From positions 1-34,913 of the IMG/VR virus record IMGVR_UViG_3300025927_000018: a DNA stretch of 34,913 nucleotides, one strand, 5' to 3'. The stretch comes from a virus. Shown here one piece after another: positions 8,801 to 16,896 of the stretch (positions within the stretch are counted from its first letter, which is position 1; each line of letters begins with the position of its first letter). The translations under genes and the position numbers were made by a program. Below the pieces are notes generated by a model. That model did not search any database and had not been told where the DNA came from. It was given only the letters and a program-made list of their open reading frames with translations.

Positions 8801-9286
8801 TGAGTCGGACCCAGTCGTAGCAAGATACCAGAAGTTGGTCGGGCTATAGCCGAGATGCAGAAGGAAGATCTTCAGAGTCCCGTACTTGGTGATTCCCTGC
8901 GCTCCCGTATGAACAGTGGAGTCGTTATCATCTGCATCCGGTCCTGTGCAAGTAGACCCGGTTCCATAGCCGTCACCATCCACGTCGATGCAGGTCATCG
9001 TGCTCGCGCCCAGGCCCGATAGGTAGGGAGGCCCCAGAGAACCAGCGAACGCCGAGGATAGTAGAATGCAGAGAGTGCAGCACAGTAGCCCGATTGCTCT
9101 TATGAGATCGCTTGCGTGGCTGGAGAACGGTCGAGATTTCACGAGCCCTAATGGGGAATTGCGCGTGTCCATTTTGCGTTGGCCGTGGATGCGATGGAAG
9201 CTGTCAATACTCGCTGGCGAGCGATGGCGATCCATGGTAAGCGGAACCTCGCACGAAGAATTGCGAGTTGAGCTCGGCCGATTCAT
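5840..9286 (-). CDS. exported multidomain protein: metal-binding motif, beta-helix, Kelch-like and Ig-like domains
   Basis: A giant 1148-residue protein. After a long N-terminal region, a hydrophobic signal core ending SSAFA lies at residues about 61-81. Residues about 100-120 contain DVDGDGYGTGSTCTGPDADD, like the MopE-type metal-binding motif. Next come right-handed beta-helix repeats of the pectin-lyase type (LVLWRAGTYTEAL, then HITVRHNECY, ILIEYNSFHDN, ITVRRNLLYG, VAFDQNVVYN). The middle has a Kelch/beta-propeller-like part (LCIWGGGHTDYGGNEMYCLN, then GGIFYHPALDSMYKFHGGTY). Near the C terminus is a putative Ig domain (SLPTGLSGC...GTYSFTVAF), followed by the tail LVLNGKVLSSGQVKH. ATG 9286 has AGGA five bases upstream; ATG 9172 would give a more normal signal peptide. 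Thirty-four cysteines follow the signal by my count. It may bind or cut surface glycans. Confidence 0.75.
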   Translation of the reverse strand: MNRPSSTRNSSCEVPLTMDRHRSPASIDSFHRIHGQRKMDTRNSPLGLVKSRPFSSHASDLIRAIGLLCCTLCILLSSAFAGSLGPPYLSGLGASTMTCIDVDGDGYGTGSTCTGPDADDNDSTVHTGAQGITKYGTLKIFLLHLGYSPTNFWYLATTGSDSNTCHDTNGTSAISTPCATFAHIRTSLAANDLVLWRAGTYTEALMSPGSGSSGNPIVFMAYPGESVLFDENGTGNTAFETVGQSYLTFDGFKATGIFGNNGFIDGGTLDTASVAAWHHITVRHNECYTACGLGGVSAFNGLHDILIEYNSFHDNACGGGSCQHGIYLGSRALTSQDITVRRNLLYGEDYNGVHLNGRMSNVAFDQNVVYNTLIKGISFQNGVTNSFIRGNLSFNNASGGIELGTYNGNEGLSNCGPGANAPCTCAPQNDYAVCPYSETGNVIENNVVYQTGKDYTGGTNNGSYAIVVAHFPGGLCTTSTCTGTAFGSNTFRNNIVVNYGFGGQYPSFIYYDNSPSDYRCGTDCASWLSSTVFNNNIGFQSDGSGGTGIIGLLQVGDTPPYGWQPYTCTQLTPLASANTNCSVADPKFVAASITYYNSAATSFDFHLQSTSPAKYTGTATGIPNYDLAGRAFADTTPSMGALEIQPWSQGWTDLTGAKISTSICPADGASGSVQNGGSAYPYQTNCPHVIRAWNSAILRQAPGKPVQLCIWGGGHTDYGGNEMYCLNINLITPTMTRINNPSQVTQTTYNTCPALNGDGSANSVHTYGGIFYHPALDSMYKFHGGTYCGNGTGNHDTELFNIGTTTWTAKDPVNCSVTCTVAVGSPIDPTTLTSQVDAYTVYAPWTGNMLTIVNGSSSAMMEYNPTGATQNGVLANQYILRSASQPGIPDCFGSNCTTANITLDTNLQEVLIMGAGIAYKIDVSVGGTFTVIDLSTHTSGCLAILNGDAPGLAYRPVDGLIYAYASNGGSTLYSISGLTKGATVDTLTCTAISSFTGGPTSGSNNTGMYSRFSYFAPLDTFAVVNDFNQDAFVFQPNAGGTPVCLITPTSLPSGTVSVSYSQTLTETNCGTSTFSISSGSLPTGLSGCSSGSGPTCTITGTPTTPGTYSFTVAFDTATDPLSIVIASGAASGGLVLNGKVLSSGQVKH

Positions 9287-9293
9287 GTAGATC

Positions 9294-10031
9294 CTAGAAC
9301 ACCCCGCCGTGACTAGGAGTATTGGAATCGCTGCTGGCCGCCGCCGCCTTGAAGGAGATAATCGCCGCTGCTTGATCTCCTGTGGCTGTCGGAGTCCACG
9401 TAGGATTCTCCGTGGTCGCGGTCGTTTGTATTAGTTCCGCCGAAGCTCCTCCTTGGGCATTCCCACCACTTAAAGAAAACTCATCTAGCTTTGTGAAGCT
9501 GTTATTGATGCTGTAGGGAGTTGCGCCCGTGGCTGTGTTTACGTCCCCCGCTAGAACTAACTCATTCGCGACCGATGGCGTAATTGACCCAGTTTGACAG
9601 GTAGAAGTGCAACTAGCATTGTTCGTTGCAGTTTGGTCTTTTGGGTCTGAAGACGATTGCACTCCTGAATAACATGCCGCATATATAGTTGGGAAGCTCC
9701 CGCTTGTAACTGTCACCGTCATAGAGCCTGAGACAGATGCACTGTAAGCGTAGAACCACGCGCCATTTGCATTTGTACTGGCTCCCGCCACATTCGTAGT
9801 CGAATGCCATGTATTTGAAGGGGAGCTACTGACGGATGCCCCGGAAGTTGAGGCGCCATAAAACACTACCCAAACTGCAACGAAATTCCCGCCCGTGCAG
9901 TTCATCGCGGCTGTCGTGACAGTACTGGGGTTGCCGGTTCCTTGAGCAGCCTTGTGGTCAAGGCGTACTATCGCCGCGCTGAGATTGAGCGCGACAAGGA
10001 AACACGCTGCGAGTAGTTTTACTGGTCGCAT
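9294..10031 (-). CDS. exported Ser/Thr-rich beta-sandwich protein
   Basis: A 245-residue protein with a signal peptide (MRPVKLLAACFLVALNLSA, then AIVRLDH). The mature sequence is rich in Ser, Thr, Gly and Ala with alternating hydrophobics, typical of a secreted jelly-roll or lectin-like fold. Segments include NFVAVWVVFYGAS, NTWHSTTNVAGASTN, ELVLAGDVNTAT and AAIISFKAAA. Four cysteines follow the signal. No specific family was recognised; similar sequences are often found in extracellular proteins and fibre-associated proteins. Its start lies 12 bases inside the end of the preceding fibre gene, so translation is probably coupled. It lies between a fibre-like gene and the beta-helix giant. Confidence 0.7.
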   Translation of the reverse strand: MRPVKLLAACFLVALNLSAAIVRLDHKAAQGTGNPSTVTTAAMNCTGGNFVAVWVVFYGASTSGASVSSSPSNTWHSTTNVAGASTNANGAWFYAYSASVSGSMTVTVTSGSFPTIYAACYSGVQSSSDPKDQTATNNASCTSTCQTGSITPSVANELVLAGDVNTATGATPYSINNSFTKLDEFSLSGGNAQGGASAELIQTTATTENPTWTPTATGDQAAAIISFKAAAASSDSNTPSHGGVF

Positions 10032-12394
10032 TGAAGTGTACCCTGCACCATCTTGGCGGTGTTCGCCACGGACACATTCATAGCCATGATGTCGTTCGCC
10101 GTTACTGTTGTGGTCGTGAAATCGCTCACTGTGGTCGAGTGAACCGCCGTTGCTGAAGGTACTCCAAGTCCGCTAGTTGAGATTGAATTACTTACTGTTG
10201 GAATGGCCGTACCGGTTGCTACCTTCCAGAACTTCACTCGCAGTGTCGTGTCCGTCGCATCGACCAGCAGATTGTAGGCGCTGATCGTACAGGCAAACGG
10301 GACCGTGACGTAGGCCGTGTAGGAAGTGGTCAGCGCGGCTGAGTTTGTGGGATCGCCCAGAGTGAACGGGATGCCTCGCGCGCGGGTCGTGGCCGGTAGA
10401 TCGGCCTGGGCAATTGAAGCACACGTGCCCCGCGCCGACGTGTCGATAGATCGTTCAAATTGATTTGTGCAGGTATTGCCTGGAGTGTTGCCGTTGACTT
10501 TCACTACGGTTACCGCGTTGCTGCCTGACGTGGTAGCGTCTCCGCTCAGTTCTGCTCCCGTAGCTGTCTGCGTGGAGCCTGCGACGCGCAGCAAGCCCGC
10601 TGAAGGGTTAACGGTGGCAACTAGACAAGTCGGACAGGCGAACGTCTGGACATTTGCGGCTTCAGTTAAGGTAATAGGAGCCGTGACCGCGAAAGGAGCA
10701 TTGGCGACATAGTTATTGCCTCCCGTAGCCGTGTCGGATTCAATCGTGGTGCATTGATACTGCGGGAGGCTAATATTCGAGGAGCCACCGTTGATCGTCG
10801 CTGTGCCCCGCGCAATGGTCAGTGCCGTGGAATTGATGTTACATACTCCTACGATCCAGGGCATGGTCGGCACGGTCGAAAGCAGGGTGTAGGTTTTGTT
10901 CGTCCCGTTGAAGTAGATTACGGTTCCGCTGTCTCCTGAAACCGCGCTGTAGTCAACTGTTTTGCTAACGACCGTGCCGCCTGAAGTGCCCCCGCCTGTA
11001 TATTGCGGGATGTTGAGCGTGTTGGTGCTTTGCGTATACGTCGATGCGCCGCTGCTCCCCGTCGTGGTCAGGGTTAAAGGAATCTTAGTGGCATTTGTCA
11101 GATCCAGAGCCGATGGAATACCCAAGTTTGGGGTCGTCATCGCGCAATTGGTGGTCATGCAAAAACTTCCGGTCCCGCTGATTCCGGTCCAGGCCCAAGT
11201 AGCTTTATTTGAGGACGGAGCTCCGAAGAGCATCACATTGTTCGCGCTCGGAACGGAATTGGGAGATTCCAGACGAACTGAGGTCGTCATGGTTGCAGGA
11301 GCCCCGAATCCAAAACTATTCGCGGGTACGGTCACTGAAGTACCGGCTCCCATGTCAATCGCCCCAGCGTTGCCACTTCCCACACCGCTCGAAATCGTCC
11401 CCGGAGTAGACACATTTCCGCTCGTATCTAGCGTTGTAGTGGCCGATGGCGTTTGAATCGCCGTCCCGCCGCCGCCCGTGGTAATCGCCGTGCTCGTTAC
11501 GCTGCCCGCTCCGACAACCGTTACCGTTCCGGTTCCGGTCACTGTTTGAAATGTCGGATCAGCCGAGGCTCCATTGCTGGTCAAGACTTGGCCCGAAGTT
11601 CCCGCCGCTGTAGAGGTGGGAGCTGTCCCGGCCCCTCCGCCGATAACAACTCCGTGTGCGGTGAGTGCCGCCGAGGAAGCCCATGCGGCCCCACTAGAAA
11701 AGTAAGGGATACCTCCGCTGGTTCCGGCCACTGTGAAAGCGGGGGTCGAGGTAGGCGTTGCGATGGAAATTAAGCCACCGGTGAAACCCACGCTGGTTAC
11801 CGTACCGGAGCCGCCGCCTGAATATTGCGGAATGTTCAGTGTGCTGGTGGCTTGCGTATAAGTTGCAGCTCCACTCGTCCCGGTCGTAGTGAGCGTAATT
11901 GGAATATTTGTTAAATTTGTCGCATTGCCGCTCGTGGGGGTTCCTAGGATCGGAGCAATCAGCGTCGGCGTGTCATTGAACATCACCGAACCAGTTCCGG
12001 TCTTGGTGGTCATCGTCGCAAGGAGATTGGCGCTCGTCGGAGTTGTGAGGAATGTCGCTATTCCGGTTGCCGGGGTCGTTGTCGCAAGCGCTGTCAGGCC
12101 GAGGTTCGTTCGAGCTGTGCTCGCAGTAACGTCAGAAAGGTTATTCGCCGTGAGCAAATTCAGAGAGGCCGCGCCAGTTAGTGAGGCCGTGATCGTTGTT
12201 CCGGAGATTACTGGCGTGGCAGGTTGACATGTACCTGTCGACGCCCCGGCCACAAGGATCTGGTTCGGGCCAGCGGTAGGGATGCAGCCAGTTCCGGAGA
12301 TGGTTGTAGTTCCTCCGCTGCCGCCCCCGCCCAGCGGCTTCTGGGCGAATACACTCCCGGCTAACAACAGAACCGTAAGCGCTATCTTGAGCAT
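10019..12394 (-). CDS. tail fibre-like repeat protein with signal peptide
   Basis: A 791-residue protein with many short motifs typical of phage tail fibres: NNLSDVTASTARTNLGL (residues 84-100), GTPTSGNATNLTNIP (151-165), TSGGIPYFSSGAAWASS (225-241) and GTSGQVLTSNGASADPTFQ (265-283). A 31-residue unit (ITLTTTG...TLNIPQY..GGG) occurs at about 165-195 and again at 439-469. The last ~130 residues (from about FTLGDPTNSAALTTSYTAY) look like a receptor-binding beta domain. Unusually, it starts with a cleavable-looking signal peptide, MLKIALTVLLLAGSVFA, cut before QKP. Twelve cysteines follow the signal. The ATG at 12394 follows GGAAGGAG, three bases after the preceding stop. Virion fibres normally fold in the cytoplasm, so the signal is odd. 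Confidence 0.75.
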   Translation of the reverse strand: MLKIALTVLLLAGSVFAQKPLGGGGSGGTTTISGTGCIPTAGPNQILVAGASTGTCQPATPVISGTTITASLTGAASLNLLTANNLSDVTASTARTNLGLTALATTTPATGIATFLTTPTSANLLATMTTKTGTGSVMFNDTPTLIAPILGTPTSGNATNLTNIPITLTTTGTSGAATYTQATSTLNIPQYSGGGSGTVTSVGFTGGLISIATPTSTPAFTVAGTSGGIPYFSSGAAWASSAALTAHGVVIGGGAGTAPTSTAAGTSGQVLTSNGASADPTFQTVTGTGTVTVVGAGSVTSTAITTGGGGTAIQTPSATTTLDTSGNVSTPGTISSGVGSGNAGAIDMGAGTSVTVPANSFGFGAPATMTTSVRLESPNSVPSANNVMLFGAPSSNKATWAWTGISGTGSFCMTTNCAMTTPNLGIPSALDLTNATKIPLTLTTTGSSGASTYTQSTNTLNIPQYTGGGTSGGTVVSKTVDYSAVSGDSGTVIYFNGTNKTYTLLSTVPTMPWIVGVCNINSTALTIARGTATINGGSSNISLPQYQCTTIESDTATGGNNYVANAPFAVTAPITLTEAANVQTFACPTCLVATVNPSAGLLRVAGSTQTATGAELSGDATTSGSNAVTVVKVNGNTPGNTCTNQFERSIDTSARGTCASIAQADLPATTRARGIPFTLGDPTNSAALTTSYTAYVTVPFACTISAYNLLVDATDTTLRVKFWKVATGTAIPTVSNSISTSGLGVPSATAVHSTTVSDFTTTTVTANDIMAMNVSVANTAKMVQGTLQCDQ
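10988..11080 (-). repeat. fibre repeat unit, copy 2
   Basis: Encodes about 31 residues beginning PLTLTTTGSSGAS and ending NIPQYTGGG, a diverged second copy of the unit at 11810-11902 in the same gene. It marks a repeated fibre module and an internal duplication. Confidence 0.6.
11810..11902 (-). repeat. fibre repeat unit, copy 1
   Basis: Encodes about 31 residues beginning PITLTTTGTSGAA and ending NIPQYSGGG. It differs from copy 2 at few residues; the spacing between copies is about 274 residues. Confidence 0.6.
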
Positions 12395-12396
12395 GG

Positions 12397-12876
12397 CTAG
12401 TTCTCCTTCCAGGCCATTACAACTTTCACGTCTCCACTAAGGGCCGTTATGCGGATCGTGAAATTGGTAGCCGTTCCGTTGCCGTGGAGCGTCTTATCTT
12501 CGAGATTGAATGACTGAAGACCACCGCCGACATTTCCGTAATGCCCAAGGACGGTTCCGCTTCCGACGTCGCTCGCTGTAAACACTGTGGCTGTCGCCGC
12601 GCGAGCATCCGGATTGATTTTGTTGACGGTCGCCGCAGTGTTAGCTGCCGCCGTCCCGTCCCGCTCCATCGTGTAGTAGCACGTGACGGAGCAGAAGACC
12701 GACGCCCACACGAGTTGTACATTACGGCTTCCGGTCGCGGGCTGCTGGACCGTCACGATTCCGGCCGTGGCTGACAGCGTGGCGCTGTAGGTGACCGTGT
12801 ACTGCGCTCCTGGCGCTGGCTCGTCGGCAACGATACCGACACAGCAGATTACAAGTAGGGCTATCAGCCTTTTCAT
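12397..12876 (-). CDS. small exported beta-rich protein
   Basis: A 159-residue protein. A signal peptide covers the start (MKRLIALLVICCVGIVA), with cleavage near ADEP or after GAQ at 25. The mature domain (YTVTYSATLSATAGIVTVQQ, FCSVTCYYTMERDG, FTIRITALSGDVKVVMAWKEN) is a compact all-beta fold with two close cysteines, probably one disulfide. ATG 12876 follows AGGAG at eight bases. It is the first of a run of six signal-peptide genes. No family was recognised; a small fibre-cap or host-attachment role is possible but unproven. Confidence 0.7.
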   Translation of the reverse strand: MKRLIALLVICCVGIVADEPAPGAQYTVTYSATLSATAGIVTVQQPATGSRNVQLVWASVFCSVTCYYTMERDGTAAANTAATVNKINPDARAATATVFTASDVGSGTVLGHYGNVGGGLQSFNLEDKTLHGNGTATNFTIRITALSGDVKVVMAWKEN

Positions 12877-12906
12877 TGGTTGGTCTCCTGAAACTGTTGA
12901 GTTGAG

Positions 12907-13215
12907 TTAAATCTTGGGCGTGCGAAATAGCTTAGTGAGCCCGTTTAGGCTGGGCTTCGGAGCGCCCTCTACTACTTCGTGAAACTTGCCGAACCGGAGC
13001 GCTCTACGGATCCCGCGCGCCCGGATCTTCTTGGGGTCATACAGAACCGTGCCGTGCTCCGTGTTGATAGTGCGAAGGTGCTGCGGGATCGCCTCAGAGC
13101 TATCGAGGATGGCCGCTTTTGATTTTCCGGTCGTGACGGACTCCATGCGCCCCTTGGCTTGTGCGGCAAGAAAGTGCTCGGGCTGAATCTTCCAATCGGT
13201 TACTGGATCCGCCAT
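12907..13215 (-). CDS. small hypothetical phage protein
   Basis: A 102-residue basic protein without signal peptide, cysteines or recognised family. It contains an internal stretch HLRTINTEHGTVLYDPKKIR followed by an Arg-rich segment (RARGIRRALRFGKFHEVVEG). It starts at ATG 13215 with GGAGG upstream, 16 bases inside the end of the preceding ejection-like gene, so translation is probably coupled. It separates the cytoplasmic-type virion genes from the exported set. It may be a minor virion or assembly protein. Confidence 0.6.
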   Translation of the reverse strand: MADPVTDWKIQPEHFLAAQAKGRMESVTTGKSKAAILDSSEAIPQHLRTINTEHGTVLYDPKKIRARGIRRALRFGKFHEVVEGAPKPSLNGLTKLFRTPKI

Positions 13216-15218
13216 CCTTGAGCCTCCAGTTTTGCTTGGGCGTCTTGCGGGGTCATTCCCTGCGCCGCGGCGAAGTCATTCAGTTGAGACGCGGGGAAGG
13301 TGCGCTGCTGGGATGCGGCTCCTATGCCAGTTGTCGTGGCCGCTCCCGGTAGGCTAGTAGTCGTCGCCGTGAAACTCTTGCCGATTCCTGGCGTGAATAA
13401 CAGATTTGCAGCCGCGCGAGCAGTTGCCATTTCTGTGGCAACCGCCCCCACCGCTAGCGGGTTACCCGTGAGAGCGGAGAAGAGCGCGGCCCCGGCAGCA
13501 CCGTAAGGCCCCAAGGCAGCAATCATTTTAGCGGTTCCGGATGGGTTTTTATCGGTCGTAAGCGCCTTCGCTGCCAGCATAAATTGATCGATGTCATTAG
13601 CCTGCTTGCCAAACATCAACGCCTTCGTTTCTGGCCCCAGCCTGTCCCATGCTTGAAGCATCCCGGGGGCTCGCTTGAATCCGCCTTCCTTGGTCGCCTT
13701 GTTCAGTAGATCTTCTATAAATACTCTTCCGACTGTGCTTAGTTCTTTCGGTGCTACCTTGCTCAGATCCTTCAGTGTATTGACAACGCGATCGCCTCCG
13801 CGCGTTAGGTTGTCGAACAGAACACCCGGCTCCTGGTTGACATTATTGATGTCGTCCAGCAGGTCCGCCGTGGAATAATATGCCCGGACTGTATTCCGTG
13901 CGGACTTTAGAGTTGCCGGTATAGTGGGGTCGGCCTTAGCTAACGCTTGAGTTAACTGTTGTTCTCCACCTGTGATGATTTTCCGAGCCAACGCCTGCGA
14001 TTGATTAGTAAGATAGGGGCTCGCTCCATCACGAGAAATAGCCTTAACCGCTCCAAGGAACTTGTCGAAGTCCATCGCGCTCATTTGAGAATCCTTGGAG
14101 CCCATGAGGTCCTTGAGCGCGGAGTAGGCTGGCGAGGAAGCCTTTCGAGCTTCCGGCATGAGTCTGTTGATGTCGTCCCAGATGGGCTGAAGTTGTGCGC
14201 GCTGCACGTTCAGATCAATTGGACTGTCCAGTACTTGCATCACTGGCGTGGTTAGAGGCTGCCCGTTGGGCCCGACTACCGGACTCGTTTGAGTCCCCAC
14301 TTGGACTGACTGTTGGTTCTTTGCGGCGCCAGCCCTTACTTGATCATATAGGTTGTCGCTTTGACTTTTGATGCGAGCTATCCGCTGCTGCAGTCTTTGA
14401 TTGATTGCTTGTGCTGCGCCATATTCATTCGTCGTAGTGGGGGAGACTTGCTGCGCGATCCTATCGCCCGTTTTAGCGATTGCATCTTGCTGATTGCGGT
14501 AGAACGTCTGAGCCTTGGTGGATGCCCCAGGTGCGTTTTCAAGTCCTTGTTCTACTCGTTGAATTCCAGCTTGTCCAGAGCGCTGGCCGACCGACATCGG
14601 AATCTTTTGGTTCTCCGCCCATTGCAATGCAGATTCCTGAACTGGATTGTTAACATTAGGCGCAATCATGCCCCTGAGTCGCGTTGGAACGTTCAGCATC
14701 CCCTCTGCCAACTTCGGACCCTTCGAGCCGAGCAGGAAATTACCAACCATGCTGGCGACAGTCCCGACAGACCCGCCTGGATCGCCGGAGATGGCCTGGG
14801 TAACGGCCTCATTGTAAGGGGCTCCGACGCCAGGGACGGCGCTCGTTAAGAAACCAGGGAGTCTCGCCAGTGCCTCTCCATATCGCCCTTCCTTGGCCGC
14901 AGTTCCGACTTGGCCACCAATGTCAGCCATGCCCTGAAGATAAGACTTGCCGGTTTTTACTGGATTCGTGGAAACTAGATCTAGCATCCCCTGCCCGGCT
15001 CGTGTTGCATCTTCCGTTCCGGGGATAAATGGCGCGACACCTTTGTGCCAAAAGTTGGATGCGGCGCTTGACAGTTGGTCTCCAGTTTTACCGGCGAGGC
15101 GGCTAAGGAAGCTTCTGCCGCCCTCCGATTGCCCCGTTTCCTCAACCGAATATCCGGCTGGTGGCGGCGGAAGCGAATCCAGTTCGTAACCAGGGGGAGG
15201 CGGAGGCAGATCGGCCAC
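13200..15218 (-). CDS. internal virion/DNA-ejection-like protein
   Basis: A 672-residue protein. The N terminus carries a duplicated proline motif (LPPPPPGYELDS, LPPPPAGYSVEE) like the start of internal virion proteins in several short-tailed phages. The rest is mostly helical with long amphipathic stretches. It includes a 330-residue coiled-coil-like middle (NQRLQQRIARIKSQSDNLYD, IWDDINRLMPEARK) and, near the C terminus, small hydrophobic segments (ALGPYGAAGAALFSALTGN, AVGAVATEMA) that could insert into membranes. I saw no cysteines. It is third in a row of three similar large proteins, as with the three ejection proteins of P22-like phages; the role is inferred from position and composition. 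TAATG overlap with the gene before. Confidence 0.6.
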   Translation of the reverse strand: MADLPPPPPGYELDSLPPPPAGYSVEETGQSEGGRSFLSRLAGKTGDQLSSAASNFWHKGVAPFIPGTEDATRAGQGMLDLVSTNPVKTGKSYLQGMADIGGQVGTAAKEGRYGEALARLPGFLTSAVPGVGAPYNEAVTQAISGDPGGSVGTVASMVGNFLLGSKGPKLAEGMLNVPTRLRGMIAPNVNNPVQESALQWAENQKIPMSVGQRSGQAGIQRVEQGLENAPGASTKAQTFYRNQQDAIAKTGDRIAQQVSPTTTNEYGAAQAINQRLQQRIARIKSQSDNLYDQVRAGAAKNQQSVQVGTQTSPVVGPNGQPLTTPVMQVLDSPIDLNVQRAQLQPIWDDINRLMPEARKASSPAYSALKDLMGSKDSQMSAMDFDKFLGAVKAISRDGASPYLTNQSQALARKIITGGEQQLTQALAKADPTIPATLKSARNTVRAYYSTADLLDDINNVNQEPGVLFDNLTRGGDRVVNTLKDLSKVAPKELSTVGRVFIEDLLNKATKEGGFKRAPGMLQAWDRLGPETKALMFGKQANDIDQFMLAAKALTTDKNPSGTAKMIAALGPYGAAGAALFSALTGNPLAVGAVATEMATARAAANLLFTPGIGKSFTATTTSLPGAATTTGIGAASQQRTFPASQLNDFAAAQGMTPQDAQAKLEAQGWRIQ

Positions 15219-16888
15219 TATTGAACCCTCTGTCCGTTTTGCATGTCGTACCAGCCACCATCAGCCTTCTGACCGATTTTGTGTCCGCCCTTGCCGACAG
15301 CGGTACGCACATATCCTGCGCTTTGAGCAGGCGGGGTCGCTGCTGGCGTCGCCGCGTTTTCCATGTAGGTTCCGCGCGTCAGAGCCTTTCGACGGAAACC
15401 GAGCAATTGCTGTACATCGGAAAGCCCCGCCGCGATTGCCCCAGGGGAATCCGTAGATTTAATTATCTGAGCAGCCTGACTGAGTTTCGCGTCGCTTGTC
15501 CCATTACCCGTTCCTCCGCCCTGTAGAATTTTGGCTATCTCGTCAGCTACCAGAAGGGCGTCCGTTTGGAATTTCTTCAGTTTTTGATCGTTTAACTGAT
15601 CCTTGCCCATGTTCGCCAAGCCGTTAACGAAACGGACGTTGCCGTTCGCTAATTCATTGGCTCTCTGTATCACAAGTGGAATGGATTCATTGACGCTGTC
15701 CATGTAGCGAACGGTGTTCTGGAATTGCGGGCTCTTCACGAGACCATATTCAGCAGCCGAGCGTTCGAAGTCGAATTCTGGATCAAGCTTCTTTGCTGCG
15801 CCGTACACCATTCGTTTGAAGTTTTGACCAGCGGCACCAAAGCCGCCGAACATGGAAGATAGTTGCTCCGGAGCAATGCGATGGGCCACAAGATCCTGAG
15901 CTACTTGCTGTGCTTGATCTTGCGTGGGTTGCTGTTGCAGTTGCAGTTGCTTTAGAGAATCGGAAAGTGCCCTGCTTGCATCTGCCGCCGCCTTCGCCTC
16001 GGGGTCCTGCTTAAACTCCCTGAAGGCCTGGATTTTTTCTCCGGGAAGCAGGTCAGATACTTTCTTGCCGTGCGAGGAGGCCCAAGCGGGCAGGAAGAAA
16101 CTATCGAACTCGCCGGTGGGCGGCTTTTCCTCCTGTTTTATAAGCCCCATGTACTGAGTGAACTCAGTGGGATTTATTTTCGCGCCAAGCGGCAATCCGA
16201 ACTTATCAGCCAAGTCTTTCCCGACCGTCGGCCAGTTCGCCTGATCCGCCGTTTTCTTCAGATTCAGCAAGGTTGCCGCGGTCGGGGCACTCCGCACGAT
16301 TCCGGGCTGGTCGCTCGGCAGGGCCGGTTCGAACTGATAACCCTCCTTGGGAGGCGTTAGGACGGTCAAGGGCGGGCGCAAGGTCGGGGTGACGGGAAGA
16401 CCCGCGGCGGAGTCAGCGGGGCCGCTGGGCGTCGGCAATTGCAGCGGGGTTGCCATGATTTCGGTGTTCTTGGGAACGAACTCCCCGCCGCGCCCGACGA
16501 AGGCTCCGGTTTGGGTCGCCTGATTCTGCTGTTCCTCAAGATCCGCGCGCCTGGACGCCGCCTGTTCCATGGCCCGCTGGTGCGCCGCGTTGTCTTCCTC
16601 GACCTTCATCTGGCGGAGGAAGTTCTGCTGTGCCAGCGCATCCTTGTTCTGAGCCAGCATGTCCATCAAGTGCTGTCGGCGTAGCTGCTCTGCCGCGATA
16701 TCGCGCTGCTGGGACATCTGCCCCGAGTTCTGGAGGGCGCGAAATACATCGGTCGGCCCACCGAACGCGACATTCGGCGTAGCCGCTGCATCGATCCCGC
16801 CACGCACCATATTGGGCAAGGTCGCGAGTAGCCGTTGGAGGAACGATGGCTGCGGAGGGCCGTACTGCGGGAAATTAAGGTCTGGCAT
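15218..16888 (-). CDS. internal virion/DNA-ejection-like protein, Gln-rich
   Basis: A 556-residue protein starting at ATG 16888 (MPDLNFPQYGPPQPS). Upstream codons in this frame overlap another gene and look non-coding. Residues about 65-130 form a Gln/Glu/Arg coiled coil (QNFLRQMKVEEDNAAHQRAM). A Pro-rich segment then precedes a helical body with another Gln-rich run (LKQLQLQQQPTQDQAQQVAQ). No cysteines, signal peptide or catalytic motif were seen. Its position between two other large helical, cysteine-free proteins after the tail genes suggests a protein carried in the head and ejected with DNA. A scaffold or tail-assembly role cannot be excluded. Confidence 0.6.
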   Translation of the reverse strand: MPDLNFPQYGPPQPSFLQRLLATLPNMVRGGIDAAATPNVAFGGPTDVFRALQNSGQMSQQRDIAAEQLRRQHLMDMLAQNKDALAQQNFLRQMKVEEDNAAHQRAMEQAASRRADLEEQQNQATQTGAFVGRGGEFVPKNTEIMATPLQLPTPSGPADSAAGLPVTPTLRPPLTVLTPPKEGYQFEPALPSDQPGIVRSAPTAATLLNLKKTADQANWPTVGKDLADKFGLPLGAKINPTEFTQYMGLIKQEEKPPTGEFDSFFLPAWASSHGKKVSDLLPGEKIQAFREFKQDPEAKAAADASRALSDSLKQLQLQQQPTQDQAQQVAQDLVAHRIAPEQLSSMFGGFGAAGQNFKRMVYGAAKKLDPEFDFERSAAEYGLVKSPQFQNTVRYMDSVNESIPLVIQRANELANGNVRFVNGLANMGKDQLNDQKLKKFQTDALLVADEIAKILQGGGTGNGTSDAKLSQAAQIIKSTDSPGAIAAGLSDVQQLLGFRRKALTRGTYMENAATPAATPPAQSAGYVRTAVGKGGHKIGQKADGGWYDMQNGQRVQ

Positions 16889-16896
16889 CGTGGTCC

